From Pseudaquabacterium terrae (lineage in GTDB: Bacteria > Pseudomonadota > Gammaproteobacteria > Burkholderiales > Burkholderiaceae_C): a stretch of DNA of 64,000 bases. Positions within the stretch are counted from its first letter, which is position 1. Each line of letters begins with the position of its first letter. Made by a program: the position numbers and the translations under genes. The notes beneath the pieces were generated by a model. The model saw only the letters and a list, made by a program, of their open reading frames with translations. It had not been told where the DNA came from and made no database searches. Location of the stretch: NCBI RefSeq assembly GCF_013266755.1, contig NZ_JABRWJ010000005.1, positions 186,001 through 250,000 of the forward strand, written 5' to 3'. This document shows positions 53,931 to 63,073 of the stretch, piece after piece.

Positions 53931-56036
53931 TTAGCTGAAGCTCTTGCCTTCGGCCGCCAGCTTCGCCAGCAGTGGCGCCGGCTGCCAGAACGACGCGTCG
54001 TCGTGCGGGTTCGCGGCGAAGCGCTTCATCGCCGAGACGACGTTGAAGAGGCCGAGCGTGTCCGCGTAACACAGCGGGCCGCCGCGGTGCAGCGGGAAGC
54101 CGTAGCCGGTGAGGTAGACCATGTCGATGTCGCTGGCCTTGTTGGCGATGCCCTCCTCGAGGATCTTGGCGCCCTCGTTGACCAGCGCGAAGACCAGGCG
54201 TTGCACGATCTCTTCATCGCTGATCTTGCGCGGCGCAATGCCCTGCTCCTTGCGGTAGTCGGCGATCATCTGCTCGACCTTGGCCGACGGGATCGCATCG
54301 CGCTTGCCGGCCTGGTAGTCGTACCAGCCGGCTTGCGTCTTCTGGCCATAGCGGCCCATCTCGCACAGCAGGTCCGCGGTCTTGCTGTAGCGCATGCCGG
54401 GCCGTTCCTGCGCGCGGCGCTTGCGGATCGCCCAGCCGATGTCGTTGCCGGCCAGGTCGCCCATGCGGAACGGGCCCATCGCGAAGCCGAACTTCTCGAC
54501 CGCCTTGTCGACCTGTTGCGGCGTCGCGCCTTCGTCGAGCAGGTAGCCGGCCTGGCGGCTGTACTGCTCGATCATGCGGTTGCCGATGAAGCCGTCGCAG
54601 ACGCCGGAGACGACCGAGGTCTTCTTGATCTTCTTGCCAATGGACATCACGGTGGCCAGCACGTCCTTGCCCGTGGCCTTGCCGCGCACCACTTCCAGCA
54701 GCTTCATCACGTTGGCGGGGCTGAAGAAGTGCATGCCGACGACGTCCTGCGGCCGCTTCGTGAACGCGGCGATCTTGTCGACATCGAGCGTCGAGGTGTT
54801 CGAGGCCAGGATCGCGCCCGGCTTGGCCACTTCGTCCAGCTGCTTGAACACCGCTTCCTTGACGCCCATCTCCTCGAACACCGCTTCGATGATCAGGTCG
54901 GCGTCCTTCAGGTCGCCGTAGCTCAGCGTCGTCTTCAGCAGCGCCATGCGCTGCTCGTACTTGTCCTGCTTCAGCTTGCCCTTCTTGACCTGCGCCTCGT
55001 AGTTCTTGCGGATCGTCGCGACGCCGCGGTCGAGCGCTTCCTGCTTGGTCTCGAGGATGGTCACCGGGATGCCGGCGTTCAGGAAGTTCATGCTGATGCC
55101 GCCGCCCATCGTGCCGGCACCGATCACGCCCACCTGCTTGATCTCGCGCTGCGGCGTGTCGTCCGGCACGTCGGGGATCTTGCTCGCGGCGCGCTCGCCG
55201 AAGAAGGCATGGCGCAGCGCCTTGCACTCGGGCGTGAACATCAGCGAGGTGAAGATCTCGCGCTCGCCCTGCATGCCCTCGTCGAACTTGCGCTTGATCG
55301 ACATCTCGACGGCGTCGACACACTTCGCCGGCGCCGGGAAGTTCTTGCTCATCGCCTTGACGGTGTTGCGCGAGAACTGGATGAAGCCGTCGGGGTTCGG
55401 ATGCGTGACCTTCAGGTCGCGCACCAACGGCAGCGGCTTGCCGCCGGCATGGGCCGCGGCCACTTCGTTCGCGAAAGCCAGTGCGCCGGCCATCAGGTCG
55501 CCGTCGATCACCTTGTCGAAGAGCTTCTGGCCCGGCAGCGACGCGAGCAGTTCGCTCTTCACCGGCTCGCCGCTGACGATGATGTTCAGCGCCGTCTCGA
55601 GGCCGAGCACGCGCGGCAGGCGCTGCGTGCCGCCTGCCCCCGGGACCAGGCCGATCTTCACTTCGGGCAGCGCGATCTGCGCGCCGGGCGCGGTGACGCG
55701 GTAGTGGCACCCCAGCGCCAGCTCGAGCCCGCCACCCATGCAGACGGTGTGGATCGCGGCAACGATCGGCTTCGAGCTCAGCTCGAGCGCGCGGATCAGG
55801 CTCAGCAGGTTCGGCTCAGCGGTGGCCTTCGGCGAGCCGAACTCGCGGATGTCGGCGCCGCCCGAGAAAGCCTTGCCGGCGCCGGTGATCACCACCGCCT
55901 TGACCGCCGCATCGGCCTGCGCACGCTCCAGGCCGTCGACGACCGCGCGCCGCGTGTCGTAGCCGAGGCCGTTGACCGGCGGGTTGTTCAGCGTGATGAC
56001 GGCGATGCCATCGCGAATCTCGTAGCTGGCGCTCAT
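53931..56036 (-). CDS. FadB-type 3-hydroxyacyl-CoA dehydrogenase/enoyl-CoA hydratase
   Basis: A 701-residue bifunctional enzyme. The N-terminal crotonase half has GKAFSGGADIREFG, CMGGGLELALGCHYRVT and KIGLVPGAGGTQRLPR. The NAD-binding half starts at about residue 300 (VGVIGAGTMGGGISMNFL) and contains HFFSPANVMKLLEVV and CDGFIGNRM. It hydrates enoyl-CoA and oxidises 3-hydroxyacyl-CoA. The ATG at 56036 follows AGGGGGCC. A 16-bp palindrome lies 8 bp upstream, a candidate operator. It is the first gene of the thiolase/FadE operon. Confidence 0.95.
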   Translation of the reverse strand: MSASYEIRDGIAVITLNNPPVNGLGYDTRRAVVDGLERAQADAAVKAVVITGAGKAFSGGADIREFGSPKATAEPNLLSLIRALELSSKPIVAAIHTVCMGGGLELALGCHYRVTAPGAQIALPEVKIGLVPGAGGTQRLPRVLGLETALNIIVSGEPVKSELLASLPGQKLFDKVIDGDLMAGALAFANEVAAAHAGGKPLPLVRDLKVTHPNPDGFIQFSRNTVKAMSKNFPAPAKCVDAVEMSIKRKFDEGMQGEREIFTSLMFTPECKALRHAFFGERAASKIPDVPDDTPQREIKQVGVIGAGTMGGGISMNFLNAGIPVTILETKQEALDRGVATIRKNYEAQVKKGKLKQDKYEQRMALLKTTLSYGDLKDADLIIEAVFEEMGVKEAVFKQLDEVAKPGAILASNTSTLDVDKIAAFTKRPQDVVGMHFFSPANVMKLLEVVRGKATGKDVLATVMSIGKKIKKTSVVSGVCDGFIGNRMIEQYSRQAGYLLDEGATPQQVDKAVEKFGFAMGPFRMGDLAGNDIGWAIRKRRAQERPGMRYSKTADLLCEMGRYGQKTQAGWYDYQAGKRDAIPSAKVEQMIADYRKEQGIAPRKISDEEIVQRLVFALVNEGAKILEEGIANKASDIDMVYLTGYGFPLHRGGPLCYADTLGLFNVVSAMKRFAANPHDDASFWQPAPLLAKLAAEGKSFS

Positions 56037-56044
56037 GGGGCCCC

Positions 56045-56060
56045 CTTCAACATGTTGAAG
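56045..56060. promoter_or_regulatory. 16-bp palindrome upstream of the FadB-type gene
   Basis: CTTCAACATGTTGAAG is a perfect palindrome ending 8 bp before the start codon on the minus strand. Its place, between probable promoter and ribosome-binding site, suits a repressor operator such as a TetR-family fatty-acid regulator. The binding protein is unknown. Confidence 0.45.
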
Positions 56061-56171
56061 AAAAGTGAAACCGGTGGAAAAGCACGATCGTTCGATTCTA
56101 GGTAGGCCCCATCCTCGGCCGATGTCCCTGGAGCGACAAGCGCAGGGTCGCTGGTACAAACCCTAGGCCGA

Positions 56172-57626
56172 TCAGCGGCGCCAGAACTGTGGTGACAGCA
56201 GCACCAGCACGCTCAGCAGCTCGAGCCGTCCGAGCAGCATGCCGAGCGTGCAGACCCAGGTCTGGAAGTCCGACAGTACGCCGAAATTGCCGGCCGGCCC
56301 GACCGCGCCCAGACCGGGCCCGATGTTGTTGACGCTGGCGACCACCGCGCTCAGCGCGGTCACCGGCTCCAGCCCGGACGCCAGCAGCAGCAGGGTCAGG
56401 ATCACCAGCGTCGCGCCATAGATCATCATGTACGCGACCACCGCGTGCATCACGCGCGGCCCGACGATGTTGCCCGCCATCACCACCGGGTTGACGGCAT
56501 TCGGGTGCACCACGCGCACCAGCTCGCGGTGCACCTGCTTCAGCAGCAGCAGCAGGCGCAGCATCTTGATGCCGCCGCCGGTGGAGCCGGCGCAGGTGGC
56601 GAAGCAACCGACCAGCAGCATCAGCACGGCCGGGAACAGCGGCCACAGCCCGTAGTCGCGCGAGGCGTAGCCAGTGGTCGTCGCCAAGGACACGACGTGG
56701 AAGGCGGCGTGGCGCAACGCCTCGACGGCGCTCGGGTAGACCTGGTTGGCGAGCAGGTGGCCGGTCACCAGCAGCGCGGTGGCGAGCACGGTGAACAGGT
56801 AGGCGCGAACTTCCAGCTCGCGCCAGACGATGCGCCACGAGCGCTGCCGGATGGCGATGAAGTACAGCGCGAAGTTGATGCCTGCCAGCAGCATGAACAG
56901 CCCCGCCACCGCTTCGAGCAGCGGCGAATCCCAGTGGCCGAAGCTCGCGTCGTGCGACGAGAAGCCGCCCAGCCCCATCGTCGTGCACATGTGCATGAAG
57001 GCGTCAGCCCAGTCCATGCCGCAGAGGCGGTAGGCGAAGAAGCAGGCGATCGCCAGCGCGAAGTACACCATCCACAGCCCGCGCGCCGTCTCGGCCATGC
57101 GCGGCGTCAGCTTGTGGTCCTTCATCGGCCCGCTCATCTCGACCTTGAACAGCTGCGCGCCGCCGACACCCAGCAGCGGCAGGATCGCCACCGCCAGCAC
57201 GATGATGCCCAGGCCACCGATCAGCATCATGAAACAGCGCCAGACGTTCACGCTCAGCGGCAGCGCATCGAGGCCCGACAGCACCGTCGCGCCGCTGGCG
57301 GTCAGGCCGGACACGGCCTCGAAATAGGCGTCGGTGGGGCTCAGCCCCGGCAGCGCGAGCCACAGCGGCAGCGCGCCGAAGGCCGGCAGCAGCACCCAGG
57401 TCAGCGTGACCAGCAGGAAGCCGTCGCGCGGCAGCAGCTCGCGCCGGTAGCGCCCGGTCGCCAGCGACATCGCGCCGCCGGCCAGCAGCGTGACCACGAT
57501 CGTCACCGCGAATGCGCGCTCGCCGGCGTCGTGGTCGAACCAGGCGAAAGCCAGCGGCACGACCATCAACAGGCCGAACAGCACCACCATGCGGCCGACG
57601 AGCGCGACGACTGCGAGCGGCGACAT
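56172..57626 (-). CDS. trkH: potassium uptake protein TrkH
   Basis: A 484-residue membrane protein of the Trk/Ktr/HKT superfamily with the four selectivity-loop repeats (for example GLTASGATVLSGLDALPLSVNVWRCFMMLIGGLG, TTMGLGGFSSHDASFGHW, TTTGYASRDYGLWP, NNIGPGLGAVGPAGNFG). It moves K+ inward and is gated by TrkA, encoded directly upstream. Between the two genes lies an extragenic palindromic repeat. Confidence 0.96.
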   Translation of the reverse strand: MSPLAVVALVGRMVVLFGLLMVVPLAFAWFDHDAGERAFAVTIVVTLLAGGAMSLATGRYRRELLPRDGFLLVTLTWVLLPAFGALPLWLALPGLSPTDAYFEAVSGLTASGATVLSGLDALPLSVNVWRCFMMLIGGLGIIVLAVAILPLLGVGGAQLFKVEMSGPMKDHKLTPRMAETARGLWMVYFALAIACFFAYRLCGMDWADAFMHMCTTMGLGGFSSHDASFGHWDSPLLEAVAGLFMLLAGINFALYFIAIRQRSWRIVWRELEVRAYLFTVLATALLVTGHLLANQVYPSAVEALRHAAFHVVSLATTTGYASRDYGLWPLFPAVLMLLVGCFATCAGSTGGGIKMLRLLLLLKQVHRELVRVVHPNAVNPVVMAGNIVGPRVMHAVVAYMMIYGATLVILTLLLLASGLEPVTALSAVVASVNNIGPGLGAVGPAGNFGVLSDFQTWVCTLGMLLGRLELLSVLVLLSPQFWRR

Positions 57627-57655
57627 GTCAGTGGCGCCCGGCCGCCCGAAGCCAC

Positions 57656-57702
57656 TGACGCGCCCCCTCGGGGGGCAGCGAGCGCAGCGAGCTTGGGGGC
57701 CT
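57656..57702. repeat. extragenic palindromic repeat, copy 2
   Basis: About 47 bp: GCGCCCCCTCGGGGGGC, then AGCGAGCGCAGCGAGC, then TTGGGGGC. It is nearly the same design as 41041-41085. It occupies the gap between the trkA stop codon and trkH start and may act as a transcript-stabilising or partial terminator hairpin. Confidence 0.65.
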
Positions 57703-57705
57703 CAT

Positions 57706-59121
57706 CTAGAACAGGAAGGTGGCGCTGACCTGGAACAGCTTCTCGACCTCGCGCACCATGCGCTTGCTCGGCACGAAGGCGATGATCTGGTCGTCGCGCT
57801 CGATCAGCGTGTCGTGGTGCGGAATGATCACGCGGCGCTCGCCCTCGCGCTCGGACACCTTGCGCACGATGGCGCCGATCTCGGCGCCCTTGGGCAGCGG
57901 GATCTCCTCGATGCGCCGGCCGACCACGCGCGAGGTCTTGCGGTCGCCGCGCGCCACCGCCTGCAGCGCCTCGGCGGCACCGCGGCGCAGGCTGTACACC
58001 GCCTCGACGTCGCCGCGACGCACGTGCGCCAGAAGCTCGCCGATCACCGTCTGCGCCGGCGACAGCGCGATGTCGATCTGCGTGCCCTGCACCAGGTCGG
58101 CATAGGCGCGCCGGTTGATCAGCGCCAGCACGCGCCGCGCACCCATGCGCTTGGCGAGCAGGCAGCTCATGATGTTGTCCTCGTCGTCGCTGGTCACGGC
58201 GATGAAGAGGTCGCACTCGTCGATGTTCTCGCGCTCCAGCAGCTCCTCGTCGGTGGAGTCGCCGTTGAGCACCAGCGCATCGCTCTCGAGCTGGGTCGTC
58301 AGGTACTCGCAGCGCTGCAGGTTGGGCTCGATGATCTTCAGGCGGATCTCGGCCTCGATCGCGCGCGCCAGGCGCAGGCCGATGCGGCCGCCGCCGGCGA
58401 TGAAGACGCGTTTCACCGGCCGGTCGCGCTGGCGCAGCGCGTCCAGCACCCGTCGAATGTTGGCTGTGGCGGCGAGCACGAAGACCTCGTCGCCCGGCTC
58501 GATGCGCGTGCCGCCGTCGCAGATCACGCGCCGGTCCTGGCCCTGCTCGGTGCGGCGGTAGATGGCGACGAAGCGCATCTCCAGGTCCGGCACCAGCTGC
58601 GGCAGCTCGGAGATCACGTGCCGCACCAGCGGGCCGCCGGTCACCGCGCGCACGGCGATCAGGCTGACCGCGCCATCGGCGAACTCCAGCACCTGCAGCG
58701 CCTCGGGGTAGTCGATCAGCTTGCGGATCGTGTTGGTCACCGAGGCCTCGGGGCAGATCACCTCGTCGACGGCGAAGTTGTCGTCGCCGAGCAGGTCGGC
58801 GGCGTCGATGAACTCCTGCGAACGCAGCCGCGCGATGCGCATCGGAATGCCGAAGATGCGCTGCGCGACCTTGCAGGCCACCAGGTTGGTTTCGTCCTGC
58901 GGCGCGCAGGCGATCAGCATGTCGGCATCGCGCGCGCCGGCGCTGGCCAGCACCGAGGGCTGGATGCCGTTACCCGGCACACCGCGCAGGTCCAGCCGGT
59001 CCTGCAGATCACGCAGGCGCTGCGGATCGGTGTCGATGACGGTGATGTCGTTCTTCTCGGAGGCGAGGCTCTCGGCCACGCTCTCGCCGACACGGCCGGC
59101 GCCAAGAATGATGATGTTCAT
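57706..59121 (-). CDS. trkA: Trk system potassium uptake protein TrkA
   Basis: A 471-residue regulatory subunit with two RCK-N Rossmann domains: IIILGAGRVGESVAESLASEKNDITVIDTD at the N-terminus and VFIAGGGRIGLRLARAIEAE from about residue 240. Each is followed by a TrkA-C domain. It binds NAD(H) or ATP and controls TrkH conductance. The start is the ATG at 59121; a longer in-frame extension is not supported. Divergent from the second FadE-type operon. Confidence 0.96.
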   Translation of the reverse strand: MNIIILGAGRVGESVAESLASEKNDITVIDTDPQRLRDLQDRLDLRGVPGNGIQPSVLASAGARDADMLIACAPQDETNLVACKVAQRIFGIPMRIARLRSQEFIDAADLLGDDNFAVDEVICPEASVTNTIRKLIDYPEALQVLEFADGAVSLIAVRAVTGGPLVRHVISELPQLVPDLEMRFVAIYRRTEQGQDRRVICDGGTRIEPGDEVFVLAATANIRRVLDALRQRDRPVKRVFIAGGGRIGLRLARAIEAEIRLKIIEPNLQRCEYLTTQLESDALVLNGDSTDEELLERENIDECDLFIAVTSDDEDNIMSCLLAKRMGARRVLALINRRAYADLVQGTQIDIALSPAQTVIGELLAHVRRGDVEAVYSLRRGAAEALQAVARGDRKTSRVVGRRIEEIPLPKGAEIGAIVRKVSEREGERRVIIPHHDTLIERDDQIIAFVPSKRMVREVEKLFQVSATFLF

Positions 59122-59241
59122 GGCCGGGATCATAAGGAGATGGCATGAACGCGCCATCGGGATTGCCGGCGCTGCCGTGTCACCTGCGCGTCGCCCGGTC
59201 GGCAACGAATGCCCTACGCTAGCGCCATCAACGGAAATTGA

Positions 59242-59256
59242 TTCCGATACACGGAA
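59242..59256. promoter_or_regulatory. inverted repeat before the second acyl-CoA dehydrogenase operon
   Basis: TTCCG-N5-CGGAA, overlapping a second imperfect dyad (GGAAATTGATTCC, 59233-59245), ends 12 bp before the start codon at 59269. The position and dyad symmetry fit a TetR-type operator; the regulator is not encoded nearby. Confidence 0.4.
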
Positions 59257-59268
59257 CTAAGCCCGAAC

Positions 59269-61053
59269 ATGCGCAGCCAGCTGATCGATCGCCGCGACCT
59301 CCAGTTCCTGCTGCACGAGCTGCTCGCGGTGGAGACCCTGACGCAGCTGCCGCGCTTTGCCGAGCACAGCCGCGAGACCTTCGACGCGGCGATCGACAGC
59401 GCGCTGCGCATCGCCACCGAGCGCTACGCGCCGCATCGGCAGCGTTCCGACAGCGACGAACCGCGCATCGAGGCCGGCCGCGTGGTGCTGCCGCCCGAGG
59501 TGGCGCCGGCGCTGCGGGCCTTCGTCGACGCCGGCTTCCTGGCCGCCACCCACGACCACGAGGACGGCGGCATGCAGCTGCCGCGCACCGTGGCCAACGC
59601 CTGCTGGGCGCTGTTCAAGAGCGCCAACGTCGCCACCGACACCTATGCGACGCTGACGATAGGCGTGGCCAACATGGTCCACGCCTTCGGCAGCGCCGCG
59701 CAGCGCGCGCGCTGGCTGCCGCCGCTGCTCGACGGCCGGCACTTCGGCACGATGGTGCTGACCGAGCCGCAGGCCGGCTCGTCGCTGGCCGAGATCCGCG
59801 CCAGCGCAACACCGCGCGCCGACGGCCGCTACATCATCCGCGCGCAGAAGATCTTCATCACCGCCGGCGACCACGAGCTCAGCGACAACATCGTGCACCT
59901 GGTGCTGGCACGGCTGCCCGATGCGCCACCCGGCGTCAAGGGCCTCTCGCTCTTCATCGTGCCGAAGCGGCGCGACGACGGCACGCCGAACGATGTCGCG
60001 CTGGCCGGGCTGATCCACAAGATGGGCAGCCGCGGCACGACCTCGACGATGCTCAACTTCGGCGAGCGCGGCGACTGCATCGGCGAGTTGCTCGGCCCGC
60101 CGCACCAGGGCCTGGCCTGCATGTTCCAGATGATGAACGAGGCGCGCATCAACGTCGGCATCTCGGCGACGATGCTGGCCTATGCCGGCTACCTGCACGC
60201 GCTGGCCTATGCGCGCGAACGCATGCAGGGCCGCGCCACGCCCGACCCGCGCTCGCCGCCGGTGCCGATCGTGCGCCACGCCGACGTGCGGCGCATGCTG
60301 CTGGCGCAGAAGGTGGTGGCCGAAGGTGGCCTCGCGCTGTGCCTGCACGCCTCGCTGCTGGCCGACCGCGCCGAGCTCGATCCGGACGCGACGGAACGCC
60401 ATCAGGCGCGCCTGCAGCTCGACCTGCTGACGCCGGTGATCAAGGCCTGGTGTTCGACGCAGGGCGTGCTGGCCAACTCGCTGGCCATCCAGGTGCACGG
60501 CGGCTACGGCTATACGCGTGAGTACCCGGTCGAGCAGCTGCTGCGCGACAACCGGCTGAACTCGATCCACGAAGGCACCGACGGCATCCAGGCGCTCGAC
60601 CTGCTCGGCCGCAAGGTCGGGGCCGAAGGTGGCGCGGCGCTGGCGCTGCTGGGCACGGCGATGCTACGCACGGTGGCCGAAACGCGCGCGCTGGATGACG
60701 AGACGCTGGCGGCACACGCGACCCAGCTCGAACGCGCCTGGCACGAGCTGGCGCACACCACCGCCACGCTGCTCGCCGCGCTGCCGGCGCAGCCGCAACT
60801 CGCGCTGGCCAACGCCAGCGTCTACCTCGAGGCCTTCGGCCACACGCTGGTGGCCTGGCTGTGGCTGCGCCAGGCGGTGATTGCGCAGCCGCACCGCAAT
60901 CACCCCGACGACGCAGAAGCCCGCTTCTACCGCGGCAAGCTCGCCGCCGCGCGCCACTTCTTCAGCCATGAGCTGCCGCGCACCGCGCCGCAGCACACGC
61001 TGCTGCGCAGCCTCGACGCCGGCCTGGTCGAGCTCGACGACACCTGCCTGTGA
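59269..61053 (+). CDS. large acyl-CoA dehydrogenase (FadE-type), second copy
   Basis: A 594-residue paralogue of the 49.4-kb dehydrogenase, with the same layout: [51 protein letters not shown], and [39 protein letters not shown], plus the long C-terminal domain. It performs alpha,beta-dehydrogenation of an acyl-CoA. First gene of a plus-strand operon with hydratase, a second dehydrogenase and a ligase, which together suggest a dedicated degradation route. An inverted repeat lies directly upstream. Confidence 0.93.
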   Translation: MRSQLIDRRDLQFLLHELLAVETLTQLPRFAEHSRETFDAAIDSALRIATERYAPHRQRSDSDEPRIEAGRVVLPPEVAPALRAFVDAGFLAATHDHEDGGMQLPRTVANACWALFKSANVATDTYATLTIGVANMVHAFGSAAQRARWLPPLLDGRHFGTMVLTEPQAGSSLAEIRASATPRADGRYIIRAQKIFITAGDHELSDNIVHLVLARLPDAPPGVKGLSLFIVPKRRDDGTPNDVALAGLIHKMGSRGTTSTMLNFGERGDCIGELLGPPHQGLACMFQMMNEARINVGISATMLAYAGYLHALAYARERMQGRATPDPRSPPVPIVRHADVRRMLLAQKVVAEGGLALCLHASLLADRAELDPDATERHQARLQLDLLTPVIKAWCSTQGVLANSLAIQVHGGYGYTREYPVEQLLRDNRLNSIHEGTDGIQALDLLGRKVGAEGGAALALLGTAMLRTVAETRALDDETLAAHATQLERAWHELAHTTATLLAALPAQPQLALANASVYLEAFGHTLVAWLWLRQAVIAQPHRNHPDDAEARFYRGKLAAARHFFSHELPRTAPQHTLLRSLDAGLVELDDTCL

Positions 61054-61067
61054 ACCGGAGGCCAACG

Positions 61068-61829
61068 ATGTCCCACATCCACACCGAGCTGCACGATGGC
61101 GTGCAGCACATCCAGCTCAACCGGCCGCAGAAGAAGAACGCGTTGACGGTGGAGATGTACGCCGCGCTGGCCGACGCGCTGCGCGCGGCCGAGGCCGACC
61201 CCGCGGTGCGCGTGATCCTGCTGCGCGGGCTGCCCGAGGTCTTCACCAGCGGCAACGATGGCGGCGACTTCCTGCACCAGCCGGTGCAGAGCCTGGACGC
61301 GCCGGTGTTCCAGTTCCTGCGCGCGCTGATGCAGGCCGAGAAGCCGCTGATCGCCGCGGTGGCCGGCGACGCGGTGGGCATCGGCACCACGCTGCTGCTG
61401 CACTGCGACCTGGTGATCGCCGCCGACAACGCGCGCTTCTCGCTGCCCTTCACCAAGCTCGGCCTGTGCGCCGAAGCGGCGTCGAGCCTGGCCTTGCCGC
61501 TGATCGTCGGCTGGCGGCGCGCTGCCGAGCTGCTGCTGTCGGGCGAGCCGATCAGCGCGGCGCGCGCCTGCGACTGGGGCCTGGTCAACCGGGTCGTGCC
61601 GGCGCCCGAGCTGCAAGCCCATGCACTGGCCGCCGCGGCGCAGCTCGTCGCCCGGCCGCCGGAGGCCGTGCGCGCCTGCAAGAGCCTGCTGCGCCGCCGC
61701 CTGCTGCCGGCGCTGGAGCAGGCGCTGGTCGACGAAGCGCACGAGTTCCATGCGCTGCTCGGCCGGCCCGCCGCGCAGGAAGCGCTGAGCGCCTTCGTAC
61801 ACAAGCGCGCACCGCGCTTCGCCTTCTGA
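61068..61829 (+). CDS. enoyl-CoA hydratase/isomerase
   Basis: A 253-residue crotonase-fold protein from the ATG at 61068 (CGGAGG upstream); the GTG at 61050 is less likely. It has [30 protein letters not shown], and [34 protein letters not shown]. The usual first catalytic Glu of hydratases is not in the GIGTT stretch, so it may be an isomerase or another crotonase reaction. Lies 14 bp after the dehydrogenase gene and 14 bp before the next. Confidence 0.9.
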   Translation: MSHIHTELHDGVQHIQLNRPQKKNALTVEMYAALADALRAAEADPAVRVILLRGLPEVFTSGNDGGDFLHQPVQSLDAPVFQFLRALMQAEKPLIAAVAGDAVGIGTTLLLHCDLVIAADNARFSLPFTKLGLCAEAASSLALPLIVGWRRAAELLLSGEPISAARACDWGLVNRVVPAPELQAHALAAAAQLVARPPEAVRACKSLLRRRLLPALEQALVDEAHEFHALLGRPAAQEALSAFVHKRAPRFAF

Positions 61830-61843
61830 TTGGAGCCCCCCCA

Positions 61844-63049
61844 ATGAACTTCGAATACTCGGACAAGACAAAGGCACTGGTGGCGCGCGTCAGCGCGTTC
61901 ATGGATGAGCACATCTACCCCAACGAGCAGCGGCATGCGCGCGAGGTCGCGCAGGGTGAGCGCTGGAAGGTGCTGCCGGTGGTGCAGGAGCTGAAGGCCG
62001 TGGCGAAGGCGCAGGGTCTGTGGAACCTGTTCCTGCCCGAATCGGCGCGCGGCGCCGGCCTGACGAATCTGGAATACGCGCCGCTGTGCGAAGTGATGGG
62101 CCGCGTGCTGTGGTCGGCCGAGGTCTTCAACTGCGCGGCACCCGACACCGGCAACATGGAGCTGCTGGAACGCTACGGCAGCGCAGAGCACAAGCAGCGC
62201 TGGCTCGAGCCGCTGCTGGCCGGCGAGATCCGCAGCTGCTTCGCGATGACCGAGCCGGACGTGGCCTCGAGCGACGCCACCAACATCGAATGCTCGATCA
62301 CCCGCGACGGCGACGAGTACGTGATCGACGGCCGCAAGTGGTGGTCCTCGGGCGCCGTCGATCCGCGCTGCGCGCTGTTCATCGTGATGGGCAAAACCGA
62401 TCCGAACCACCCCGACCGGCACCGCCAGCAGTCGATGATCATCGTGCCGCGCGACACGCCGGGCGTCACCGTCGTGCGGCCGCTGACGGTGTTCGGCTAC
62501 GACGACGCGCCGCACGGCCATGCCGAGCTGATATTCGACAAAGTACGCGTGCCGGCCTCGAACCTGCTGCTCGGCGAAGGCCGCGGTTTCGAGATCGCGC
62601 AGGGCCGCCTCGGGCCCGGCCGCATCCACCACTGCATGCGGGCGATCGGCATGGCCGAGCGCGCGCTCGAATTCATGTGCAAGCGCAGCGTGCAGCGCGA
62701 GGCCTTCGGCAAGCGCCTGGCCGAGCAGGGCGTGACGCTGGAGCGCATCGCGCAATCGCGCATCCTGATCGACCAGGCGCGGCTGCTGGTGCTGAAGGCG
62801 GCCGACATGATGGACCGCGTCGGCAACAAGGCGGCGCTGAAGGAGATCGGCATGATCAAGGTCGCCGCCCCGGCGATGGCCTGCCAGGTGATCGACTGGG
62901 CGATGCAGCTGCACGGCGCGGGCGGTCTGTCGAGCGACTTTCCGCTGGCCTACGACTACGCGCAGGTGCGCACGCTGCGCTTCGCGGATGGGCCGGACGA
63001 GGTGCACCGCAACCAGATCGCCAAGCTCGAGCTCGCGCGGTATCGCTGA
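61844..63049 (+). CDS. acyl-CoA dehydrogenase family protein
   Basis: A 401-residue dehydrogenase: [58 protein letters not shown], and the C-terminal [42 protein letters not shown]. It resembles the ACAD10/11 C-terminal type of acyl-CoA dehydrogenase, associated with unusual or hydroxylated acids, though that is not certain. Followed after 24 bp by an acyl-CoA ligase in the same operon. Confidence 0.92.
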   Translation: MNFEYSDKTKALVARVSAFMDEHIYPNEQRHAREVAQGERWKVLPVVQELKAVAKAQGLWNLFLPESARGAGLTNLEYAPLCEVMGRVLWSAEVFNCAAPDTGNMELLERYGSAEHKQRWLEPLLAGEIRSCFAMTEPDVASSDATNIECSITRDGDEYVIDGRKWWSSGAVDPRCALFIVMGKTDPNHPDRHRQQSMIIVPRDTPGVTVVRPLTVFGYDDAPHGHAELIFDKVRVPASNLLLGEGRGFEIAQGRLGPGRIHHCMRAIGMAERALEFMCKRSVQREAFGKRLAEQGVTLERIAQSRILIDQARLLVLKAADMMDRVGNKAALKEIGMIKVAAPAMACQVIDWAMQLHGAGGLSSDFPLAYDYAQVRTLRFADGPDEVHRNQIAKLELARYR

Positions 63050-63073
63050 GAACGACTGAACCAGGAGACGACG

